A DNA stretch of 26,602 bases. Origin: a virus. The notes beneath the pieces were generated by a model. That model ran no database searches, was not told the origin of the DNA, and saw only the letters and a program-made list of their open reading frames with translations. Location of the stretch: positions 1 to 26,602 of the IMG/VR virus record IMGVR_UViG_3300037325_000262; one strand, given 5' to 3'. Within the stretch, counting starts at the first letter, position 1. Each line of letters starts with the position of its first letter. The position numbers and the translations under genes were made by a program. Positions 21,954 to 26,602 of this stretch are shown here, piece by piece.

Positions 21954-22002
21954 TATATCATTAAAAAATAAAGTATTATTTAACTATCAAAACATTATCA
22001 AA

Positions 22003-22200
22003 ATGCAAACAGTAATAAAAGTAGTAAAAATTACAGGAGTTGAAAAGTACATCAGAAAGGTTTACAAAAATGAAATAACAGTGAAGATAGTCGCTAATAG
22101 AAAAGATGCAACTTACATCTTAGAGGAAAATGCAGAAAAATTATTAGCTTTAGCCAATAAAGAATATCCCAAGTTAGATTGGGAAATAGCTAATTATTAA
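22003..22200 (+). CDS. Small basic protein, 65 aa
   Basis: The product begins MQTVIKVVKITGVEKYIRKV, with strand-like repeats of Val and Lys, followed by a helix (ILEENAEKLLALANKEYPKL). It has a consensus leader (ATCAAAACATTATCAAAATG) and its own promoter at 21918. The small beta-then-helix outline suggests a regulator or anti-host protein; no family was recognised. Confidence 0.55.
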   Translation: MQTVIKVVKITGVEKYIRKVYKNEITVKIVANRKDATYILEENAEKLLALANKEYPKLDWEIANY

Positions 22201-22426
22201 GGAATAAGGAGTAAGCCGAAAATCCTTATGATAATGACTATGTCTATCAAGTAGATTAAAAACAAGCCTCATATCTCGCAGTAGATTTGACTTTCCGTTG
22301 ATATAATTACATGTAAATCCTATAACAAATAGGCATTTGAAGAGCGGTAAAAACTTACAATGTGCATGGAAGTTAGAAAGTTATAAGTGTGCAAATTATT
22401 TAAACGGTATCAAAATATATTAAATT
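22201..22426 (+). other. Noncoding stretch of 226 nt, possible structured RNA
   Basis: No credible open frame is present. ATAAGGA (22204-22210) can pair with TCCTTAT, and a palindrome TTACATGTAA lies mid-way, but no dominant long stem was found. It has no tRNA or CRISPR signature. It may be a long 3' or 5' untranslated region of the flanking small genes, which seem to share the promoter at 21918, or a small RNA. Confidence 0.35.
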
Positions 22427-22606
22427 ATGAAAATTAAAGCAAAAAGTTATACATCAAAAAACGTAAAACATTATCCCAAAAAAATAATCCGCAGAACGTT
22501 GCAAAAACAATTTAGACAGGACATGAAAAGAGTAATCAGAGAAGCTGCGAACGGTGCTGACTATATAGAAGTTGACGGCGGTCTTTTATCTTACGTTTTT
22601 GATTAA
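22427..22606 (+). CDS. Small very basic protein, 59 aa
   Basis: The ATG at 22427 opens 59 codons: MKIKAKSYTSKNVKHYPKKI, then IRRTLQKQFRQDMKRVIREA and a less charged end (YIEVDGGLLSYVFD). The high Lys/Arg content suggests nucleic-acid binding. It is followed by a strong bidirectional terminator. No family was recognised. Confidence 0.5.
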   Translation: MKIKAKSYTSKNVKHYPKKIIRRTLQKQFRQDMKRVIREAANGADYIEVDGGLLSYVFD

Positions 22607-22620
22607 AAATCATTAGAATC

Positions 22621-22657
22621 AAAAGCGGCTTACCTTCATAGGTGAGCCGCTTTTTTT
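22621..22657. terminator. Bidirectional terminator between convergent genes
   Basis: AAAAGCGGCTTACC (22621-22634) pairs with GGTGAGCCGCTTTT (22641-22654), 14 pairs with one wobble and a six-base loop, with T following on the plus strand and A-rich sequence preceding it. It serves the plus gene ending at 22606 and also lies just after the stop of the minus gene. The left arm is the same as in the terminator at 24727. Confidence 0.88.
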
Positions 22658-23189
22658 ATTTGATAACAGCACCCCTATTTAAAATGTCAATAAGTAAAGT
22701 TTGAATGAATGCAATATCTTTAGCAGAAAAAAATTGATTCGCAAAGTTTCTGTTCGCTTTTAAAGTGAATGATTGAAAATTTCTACGCCGTCCGTTTTTG
22801 CTGAACTTTACAGAGCCTTTAGTAGGCATACCTTGTTTTTTGTGCATCTTTGCGATTGCAAACGCCGCCGATAACGGCTTTAGCATACCCTTACGAGCAG
22901 CCCAATTTTTTAACGCTTCAATGTATAATGATGTAGCTTTTTTACTTGCACCGCCGCCAAACGGTATCTTGTTTGACGATACACCTTTTTCTAAAAATAT
23001 ACCATATTTCAAATACGAAAATACGATTTCAATAGTATCTACATTAGTCAATATATCGTATTCAATAGACTTCTCAAATTTACCCGTATCTCGGTGTCCT
23101 TGACCTACAAATTCGTCTGTCAATTCCTTTTTGAAAAATTCAGCAACTTGCACCGCTTTTTTATCTAATAATAACGTTTTTATGTCCAT
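22656..23189 (-). CDS. Putative HK97-gp10-like tail completion protein
   Basis: The start at 23189 (MDIKTLLLDKKAVQVAEFFK) is preferred to an ATG 69 nt upstream, whose added residues overlap the predicted promoter. The 177-residue protein contains GHRDTGKFEKSIEYDI (31-46), SYLKYGIFLEKGVSS (58-72) and IPFGGGASKKATSLYIEALK (75-94), resembling the TG...SI and YxxxLExG segments of the HK97 gp10 family that closes tails or joins head and tail. A basic C-terminal part (KFSKNGRRRNFQSF) follows. It is alone on the minus strand with its own promoter and terminator, which is unusual for a tail gene. The family call is tentative. Confidence 0.45.
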   Translation of the reverse strand: MDIKTLLLDKKAVQVAEFFKKELTDEFVGQGHRDTGKFEKSIEYDILTNVDTIEIVFSYLKYGIFLEKGVSSNKIPFGGGASKKATSLYIEALKNWAARKGMLKPLSAAFAIAKMHKKQGMPTKGSVKFSKNGRRRNFQSFTLKANRNFANQFFSAKDIAFIQTLLIDILNRGAVIK

Positions 23190-23203
23190 ATTAAAGTTTT
23201 TTA

Positions 23204-23235
23204 TAAAATTACGAAATTTATTTTTAATGTACAAT
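23204..23235 (-). promoter_or_regulatory. Minus-strand promoter of the gp10-like gene
   Basis: Read on the minus strand: ATTG, 20 nt, TAATTTTA. The surrounding sequence (ACATTAAAAATAAATT(T)CGTAATTTTA) is shared almost exactly with the region before the minus-strand gene at 24763-25287. Confidence 0.55.
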
Positions 23236-23293
23236 GTAGTGATAGCAATACTTTTCATAATATCGTTAAATTATAGTTACCAAATATTCAAAA

Positions 23294-23329
23294 TATATTT
23301 GTTCGTTTCAATAGTTTGTGTTACCTTTA
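23294..23329 (+). promoter_or_regulatory. Bacteroidetes-type promoter for the gene at 23387
   Basis: TATATTTG (23294-23301), a 20 nt spacer, then TACCTTTA (23322-23329). It diverges from the minus-strand promoter at 23204-23235. Confidence 0.68.
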
Positions 23330-23340
23330 CATTATCGAAA

Positions 23341-23365
23341 GAAGGAAGCGATACTGCTTACCTTC
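23341..23365 (+). promoter_or_regulatory. 5' UTR hairpin
   Basis: GAAGGAAGC (23341-23349) pairs with GCTTACCTTC (23356-23365) with one bulged A. It lies near the predicted 5' end of the transcript from the promoter at 23294 and could protect the RNA or regulate the gene at 23387. Confidence 0.5.
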
Positions 23366-23386
23366 AAAATTAAAACTTAAAAGATT

Positions 23387-23764
23387 ATGGTAACTTTAAT
23401 TTGTGAAAAAACAGGATTAACATTTCAAGCAAAAACCAAGCGTTCAAAAAATCACCCAAAAGTATCGGAGATTCTATCCGATGCTAATAAAAGCGGAGTT
23501 TACTCACAAGTAAAAGAAGCTTGTGAAATTATTAAATCACAAGAAATTACTGAAACTGATGCAATTGATTTTTTAAAAAAAGTTTCAAAAGAAAAGTCAG
23601 CAGAAAAGTTGAGCGAAATCTTTGAAAATAAAAAAATGTGGAAAGATTTTCAAAAAAGTCAATCAAAAGTTTTTGCAGAATCAATTGATGAAGAAGATGC
23701 TGATTTGAAATCAAGAAATTACGAATCAAGATTTAAAGAATATGATGCTGTTGAGTATTTGTAA
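23387..23764 (+). CDS. Lys/Glu-rich helical protein, 125 aa
   Basis: The product begins MVTLICEKTGLTFQAKTKRS, a short beta/zinc-ribbon-like start with only one Cys, then long charged helices (EACEIIKSQEITETDAIDFL; KKVSKEKSAEKLSEIFENKK) and an acidic stretch (SIDEEDADLKSR). No family was recognised. Its leader ends AAAACTTAAAAGATTATG, like the next gene. Confidence 0.55.
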   Translation: MVTLICEKTGLTFQAKTKRSKNHPKVSEILSDANKSGVYSQVKEACEIIKSQEITETDAIDFLKKVSKEKSAEKLSEIFENKKMWKDFQKSQSKVFAESIDEEDADLKSRNYESRFKEYDAVEYL

Positions 23765-23806
23765 CAAAAAATATTTTAAAACTAAAAACTAAAAACTTAG
23801 AAGATT

Positions 23807-24070
23807 ATGAATCCAATTCAAGTAAAAAGCAACCTAAACACGGGCGTAATTCCTAACCAAATAAACGAATTTGGTAAAAAGTTAGGGTCAAGTTATCAGT
23901 TTGTTGCTGTTGAAAATTACCCTGACAAAGAAGGAATGAGAGCAAGAATCATATTTAAACACGTTGATGCGGTCAAGTATCAGCATGAAAATATTGAGAT
24001 TGGAGAATGTTACGCTTTCTCAAAAAAACAAGCGAATACAGTCTTTGAAAAACGTTTTATGAAATTATAA
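23807..24070 (+). CDS. Hypothetical protein, 87 aa
   Basis: The product starts MNPIQVKSNLNTGVIPNQIN and contains strands (YQFVAVENYPDKEGMRARII) and a basic, helical end (SKKQANTVFEKRFMKL), a plausible small alpha/beta fold. The leader AAAACTTAGAAGATTATG closely matches that of the gene at 23387. It is followed by a GC-rich hairpin. The function is unknown. Confidence 0.55.
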   Translation: MNPIQVKSNLNTGVIPNQINEFGKKLGSSYQFVAVENYPDKEGMRARIIFKHVDAVKYQHENIEIGECYAFSKKQANTVFEKRFMKL

Positions 24071-24075
24071 AAAAA

Positions 24076-24105
24076 AGCGGGGCAACTTACTACAGCTGCC
24101 CCGCT
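24076..24105. terminator. GC-rich hairpin, possible terminator
   Basis: AGCGGGGCA (24076-24084) pairs with TGCCCCGCT (24097-24105), nine perfect pairs. It is preceded by A7 but not followed by a T-run on the plus strand, so it fits best as a 3' stabilising hairpin or, on the minus strand, an intrinsic terminator. Confidence 0.6.
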
Positions 24106-24143
24106 AATTCAAAACTTTATTATCTAAAACTTAAAACTTTATT

Positions 24144-24404
24144 ATGAAATACTTACAAAATAAGTTACAAAAGAAATTAGCTCAAATTGATATTTTCTAC
24201 GGACAAATGAGTTATGATGGAACTTGCGAAGTTAAAGACTCACCTTTAGAAATTGCAAAAATAAGAGATGGTGAGGAATTGATTTACATATCAGATACAG
24301 GTAGATTCTCGGTAGCAAGCCGAAAAGGAAATATAGTTACAGGACGAAGTTGGGACTATTATCCAAGAAGGTCAAAAATGTATATGAAGTATCTTAATTA
24401 TTAA
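24144..24404 (+). CDS. Hypothetical protein, 86 aa
   Basis: The product begins MKYLQNKLQKKLAQIDIFYG, a basic helix, followed by a strand-rich half (GEELIYISDTGRFSVASRKG) and a Tyr/Arg-rich end (DYYPRRSKMYMKYLNY). No promoter was seen close by, so it probably shares the transcript from 23294. No family was recognised. Confidence 0.5.
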   Translation: MKYLQNKLQKKLAQIDIFYGQMSYDGTCEVKDSPLEIAKIRDGEELIYISDTGRFSVASRKGNIVTGRSWDYYPRRSKMYMKYLNY

Positions 24405-24424
24405 AAACTTTAAATTAAAAAAAA

Positions 24425-24703
24425 ATGTGGACGTTTATTTTAAGAAATCGCAACGGGTTCGTGGAAAGTACCCACGTTAGTTGCAAGACATTTTCTAAAT
24501 CATTAGAAATAATGATGACTTATGGGGGTTTTTCTTCTGCAAAAGGTGCAGAAGAAATTACAAAAGTAAGTAAATCGGAAATGTTAGTAGATTTACTTTA
24601 CGAAAAAGGGTATGCGATAAAAGAGGATTTTGCAACCTTTGAAAAAAGGAAAGGAAAAACAACAAAGTTAGCATGTGAAAGATTTGATTTGTATTCAAAA
24701 TAA
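24425..24703 (+). CDS. Hypothetical protein, 92 aa
   Basis: The product starts MWTFILRNRNGFVESTHVSC and continues with helices (SKSLEIMMTYGGFSSAKGAE; LVDLLYEKGYAIKEDFATFE) and a basic end (KRKGKTTKLACERFDLYSK). No known motif was seen. It is followed by a strong bidirectional terminator. The function is unknown. Confidence 0.5.
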   Translation: MWTFILRNRNGFVESTHVSCKTFSKSLEIMMTYGGFSSAKGAEEITKVSKSEMLVDLLYEKGYAIKEDFATFEKRKGKTTKLACERFDLYSK

Positions 24704-24726
24704 ATCTTTCAATTAGATTTTTAAAA

Positions 24727-24764
24727 AAAAAGCGGCTTACAGAACATCGTAAGCCGCTTTTTTT
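24727..24764. terminator. Bidirectional terminator between convergent genes
   Basis: AAAAAGCGGCTTAC (24727-24740) pairs perfectly with GTAAGCCGCTTTTT (24749-24762) around an eight-base loop, with A-run and T-run on the two sides. It ends the plus gene at 24703 and the minus gene whose stop is at 24763. The arm sequence is nearly the same as in the terminator at 22621. Confidence 0.9.
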
Positions 24765-25287
24765 ATCTTTTTGCTATACGTCCCAACAAAATAGAAAACA
24801 AGCCTAACGACACAACAAGTCCGCCTAAAATCCAACTAATTATCTTCATATAACGAGGCACTTTGTAAATGATAAGCGGCTCGCATATCGTATTGTTTAT
24901 AACTGTTTGTTCAGTCGTTTTTACGCTGTCAGCTTGCGTTATCGTTCGTTCCTTTTGTGTTGTCTTAATCTTTAATTGAAGTTGCTTAGCGGTTTTGTTT
25001 CGTATGTATAAGGTATCAATGCTAAAGACCGTTTTTACGCTGCTATTTTCGATTACTAAGCTATCAAGTTGACTTATTAAGTTATCGCAGTCAGAAGCGA
25101 TTAAAACCGTATCAATAGACGATTCTAATATATTGAAGGTATCTACTTCATAAAGCGTTTTGGTAGTCGTTATGGTATTGCTTTTCGTTTTTGTTAGTTC
25201 GGGATTGTTTACCAATAATCTATTCAATCTTTTTTGTGGTGAGCAGCCTACCAAAATTAATGCAAAAATCACTATTAAATACTTCAT
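24763..25287 (-). CDS. Lipoprotein with C-terminal membrane helix, candidate u-spanin
   Basis: This 174-residue protein has a type II signal peptide, MKYLIVIFALILVGCS, with lipobox ILVGC and lipidated Cys15. The middle (about 30-135) is Thr/Ser/Asp-rich and probably extended or coiled. Residues about 148-169 (IISWILGGLVVSLGLFSILL) form a membrane helix followed by the basic tail GRIAKR. An outer-membrane lipid anchor plus an inner-membrane helix in one chain is the layout of unimolecular spanins such as T1 gp11, which fuse the two membranes in the last step of lysis. It stands alone on the minus strand with its own promoter and terminator. Confidence 0.6.
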   Translation of the reverse strand: MKYLIVIFALILVGCSPQKRLNRLLVNNPELTKTKSNTITTTKTLYEVDTFNILESSIDTVLIASDCDNLISQLDSLVIENSSVKTVFSIDTLYIRNKTAKQLQLKIKTTQKERTITQADSVKTTEQTVINNTICEPLIIYKVPRYMKIISWILGGLVVSLGLFSILLGRIAKR

Positions 25288-25301
25288 ATCGTTTTTTTTT
25301 G

Positions 25302-25331
25302 TAAAATTACGAATTTATTTTTAATGTCAAA
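25302..25331 (-). promoter_or_regulatory. Minus-strand promoter of the lipoprotein gene
   Basis: Read on the minus strand: TTTG, 18 nt, TAATTTTA. The block ACATTAAAAATAAATTCGTA and the following ATTTTA are shared with the other minus-strand gene. Confidence 0.5.
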
Positions 25332-25390
25332 CGTACTATTTGCAATGATTTGTAAAATAGATTAATGTTTATATTATCAAATATCAATAA

Positions 25391-25426
25391 TATATTTGTT
25401 CGTTTGGTTTATTAGTTGTAGATTTG
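25391..25426 (+). promoter_or_regulatory. Bacteroidetes-type promoter for the gene at 25476
   Basis: TATATTTG (25391-25398), a 20 nt spacer, then TAGATTTG (25419-25426), a full match. The sequence around the -7 box matches the promoter at 21918. Confidence 0.83.
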
Positions 25427-25475
25427 TATATCATTAAAAAGAAAGGCATTTATTTAATAGTTTAAATTTCGCATC

Positions 25476-25715
25476 ATGACAAATTCTGAAAAGTTTACAG
25501 CCGCTCACAAATTAGCAAAAACTTATGAAGGCAATTATAGAGCTTGTTTTGCTTTAGCCTTGAAAGCCGTAAATGAAATGATTAAAGAGTCAGAATTTGA
25601 TTTAGAATATAAAACTGAATTTTATAATTACCAAGTTTCAATTTTTGGAGCTACTTCATTAATTAATGAAATTGTAAGATTAAACAATACACCTGCAATG
25701 ATTTTAAACTATTAA
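25476..25715 (+). CDS. Small protein with duplicated N-terminal module, 79 aa
   Basis: Residues 1-30 (MTNSEKFTAAHKLAKTYEGN, then YRACFALALK) are the same as in the gene at 25830 except Glu/Gln at position 5. The AHxxAKxxxGxYRxxFxxALK pattern occurs in small phage proteins of unknown function. The remaining part (EMIKESEFDLEYKTEFYNYQ; TSLINEIVRLNN) is unique and helical. It has its own promoter at 25391. Confidence 0.6.
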   Translation: MTNSEKFTAAHKLAKTYEGNYRACFALALKAVNEMIKESEFDLEYKTEFYNYQVSIFGATSLINEIVRLNNTPAMILNY

Positions 25716-25742
25716 AATTAATTAATTTACAAATATTAAAAA

Positions 25743-25778
25743 TATATTTGGTAATTCAAATAATTAGTTGTAAATTGC
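25743..25778 (+). promoter_or_regulatory. Bacteroidetes-type promoter for the gene at 25830
   Basis: TATATTTG (25743-25750), a 20 nt spacer, then TAAATTGC (25771-25778). From the -7 box on, it is nearly identical to the promoter at 3721. Confidence 0.7.
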
Positions 25779-25829
25779 ATCATAATTAAAAAGCACAAAT
25801 TATCTAACTAATACAAAATTTAAAATACC

Positions 25830-26078
25830 ATGACAAATTCACAAAAATTTACAGCAGCGCACAAATTAGCGAAAACATACGAAGGTAATTACAGAGCTTG
25901 TTTTGCATTAGCTTTAAAAGTTTTGAATGGGACTTTAGAAATTGAAATGAAAAACACAACTATAATCAGAAAAGCCTTTTTCACAAATGACCAAACCCAA
26001 TTTGGCATTAGGTTCACTTATGAAGGAAGTGACATAGTACATACTGACCACGAAGAAGGTGTTGTTTTAGAATTTTAA
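25830..26078 (+). CDS. Small protein with duplicated N-terminal module, 82 aa
   Basis: It shares the first 30 residues with the gene at 25476 (29 of 30 identical), while the DNA differs at many third codon positions. The C-terminal part is different: beta-rich and aromatic (IIRKAFFTNDQTQFGIRFTY, then EGSDIVHTDHEEGVVLEF). Such module swapping is typical of phage accessory proteins. It has its own promoter at 25743. Confidence 0.6.
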   Translation: MTNSQKFTAAHKLAKTYEGNYRACFALALKVLNGTLEIEMKNTTIIRKAFFTNDQTQFGIRFTYEGSDIVHTDHEEGVVLEF

Positions 26079-26122
26079 TACTTCAAAAATTAATAACTAA
26101 CTAACTATCAAAATATAATATT

Positions 26123-26302
26123 ATGACAAACGTTTTTAATACATTGACACAGGAACAAAAAGCTACTTACGCATTACAGTTTGTAATTTTAGACGCAATC
26201 GAGAAAGGTCACACTTGCGTAAATGAAATGACTGAATATATGCAAACTAAAATTTGTATGGATGCGGTAATGAAATATATGGATTTAATGGAATCAAAAT
26301 AA
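26123..26302 (+). CDS. Small helical protein, 59 aa
   Basis: The ATG at 26123 opens 59 codons: MTNVFNTLTQEQKATYALQF, then a helix (VILDAIEKGHTCVNEMTEYM) and a Met-rich end (MDAVMKYMDLMESK). The leader has the recurring CTAACTAACTATCAAAA element, supporting the start. It shares the MTN start with the two preceding genes but not the rest of the module. The function is unknown. Confidence 0.5.
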   Translation: MTNVFNTLTQEQKATYALQFVILDAIEKGHTCVNEMTEYMQTKICMDAVMKYMDLMESK

Positions 26303-26322
26303 ACTAACTAACTATATAACGG

Positions 26323-26338
26323 GGCGGATTCGGTCGCC
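26323..26338 (+). promoter_or_regulatory. Second copy of the TTCG hairpin
   Basis: GGCGGATTCGGTCGCC is 15/16 identical to 2005-2020. The A in place of C breaks the closing pair of the tetraloop, but GGCG/CGCC still pairs. It lies 17 nt before the ATG at 26356. Confidence 0.5.
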
Positions 26339-26355
26339 TACAAAACATAATTATC

Positions 26356-26586
26356 ATGGAAAATACAAATGTTTATCGAGAAAGCCTTAATACATTCCGC
26401 AAATCTTATTCATTTGAATGTTACGAGGGTGCAAAAAGAGTCTTTAAAATGCGTATGCCTTATAAAAAATGGTGCGAAAAGTCAAACGAACAAATTATCC
26501 ACGGAGAATTACTTGATATTCACATTTTAGACGGCGTTAAGATTATAGTTTGCAAAGAGTACAACACCGAAAAGCAGTACGATTAA
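26356..26586 (+). CDS. Hypothetical protein, 76 aa
   Basis: The product begins MENTNVYRESLNTFRKSYSF and is basic in the middle (GAKRVFKMRMPYKKWCEKS), with a strand-rich end (LLDIHILDGVKIIVCKEYNT). No family was recognised. It lies downstream of the second TTCG hairpin, as the gene at 2049 lies downstream of the first, but the two proteins are not alike. Confidence 0.5.
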   Translation: MENTNVYRESLNTFRKSYSFECYEGAKRVFKMRMPYKKWCEKSNEQIIHGELLDIHILDGVKIIVCKEYNTEKQYD

Positions 26587-26602
26587 TATATTTTTTTGAT
26601 TT

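Noticed and set aside
22201-22426. tRNA gene
   Set aside because: No GTTCRA-type T-loop, no 7-bp acceptor pairing and no CCA-like end could be found.
23190-23258. Upstream start of the minus-strand gp10-like gene
   Set aside because: The added residues overlap the shared promoter block and do not resemble the family N-terminus.
25476-26078. Toxin-antitoxin pair
   Set aside because: The two genes share their N-termini and each has its own promoter, which is unlike a toxin-antitoxin operon.
1-26602. CRISPR array or insertion sequence
   Set aside because: No regularly spaced repeats, no transposase motifs and no terminal inverted repeats were seen.

Overview
The window looks like part of the genome of a low-GC tailed double-stranded DNA phage (or prophage) of a Bacteroidetes host, most likely a flavobacterium. 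Four things support this. At least seven promoters match the Bacteroidetes primary sigma factor pattern (TTTG, then a 20 nt spacer, then TAnnTTTG). Starts are preceded by A-rich leaders without Shine-Dalgarno sequences. There is a DUF3127 OB-fold protein typical of Bacteroidetes and their phages. Genes are densely packed, often overlapping by ATGA or TAATG. No integrase, tRNA, rRNA, CRISPR array or insertion sequence was seen.

Layout. Positions 1-1740 hold two small membrane or coiled-coil proteins and a 367-aa probable virion protein, closed by a terminator. Positions 1764-3697 are a transcription unit with a DnaB-like replicative helicase. Positions 3721-6246 are a run of small overlapping genes around a Rad52-fold/Erf-like annealing protein. 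Positions 6327-6509 are a noncoding, strongly structured leader. Positions 6510-12390 carry a winged-helix replication protein, a compact C5-cytosine DNA methyltransferase, small genes, a four-helix membrane protein and thymidylate synthase. Positions 12417-15929 carry a DUF3127 SSB-like protein, a DnaG-type primase, small genes, and a gene that probably continues by -1 frameshifting at a run of ten T. Positions 15931-21850 carry a large terminase, a fragment of a second terminase, a ParB-like protein, an FkbM-type methyltransferase, a putative TET/JBP-like 2-oxoglutarate dioxygenase, a probable small terminase and unknown genes. Positions 21918-26602 are an accessory region of very small genes with their own promoters. 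It includes two minus-strand cassettes: a putative HK97-gp10-like protein and a lipoprotein with a C-terminal membrane helix that fits a unimolecular spanin.

How the genes work together. Helicase, primase, SSB-like protein, annealing protein and the winged-helix protein make a replication and recombination set. ThyA adds dTMP supply. The most interesting combination is the C5-methyltransferase with the ParB-like, FkbM-like and TET/JBP-like genes beside the terminase. Together they could form a cytosine hypermodification pathway (C to 5mC to oxidised 5mC to a capped base) acting on phage DNA before packaging. This is inference. The oxygenase shows Arg where the first iron-binding His is expected, so either the chemistry is altered or the family call is wrong.
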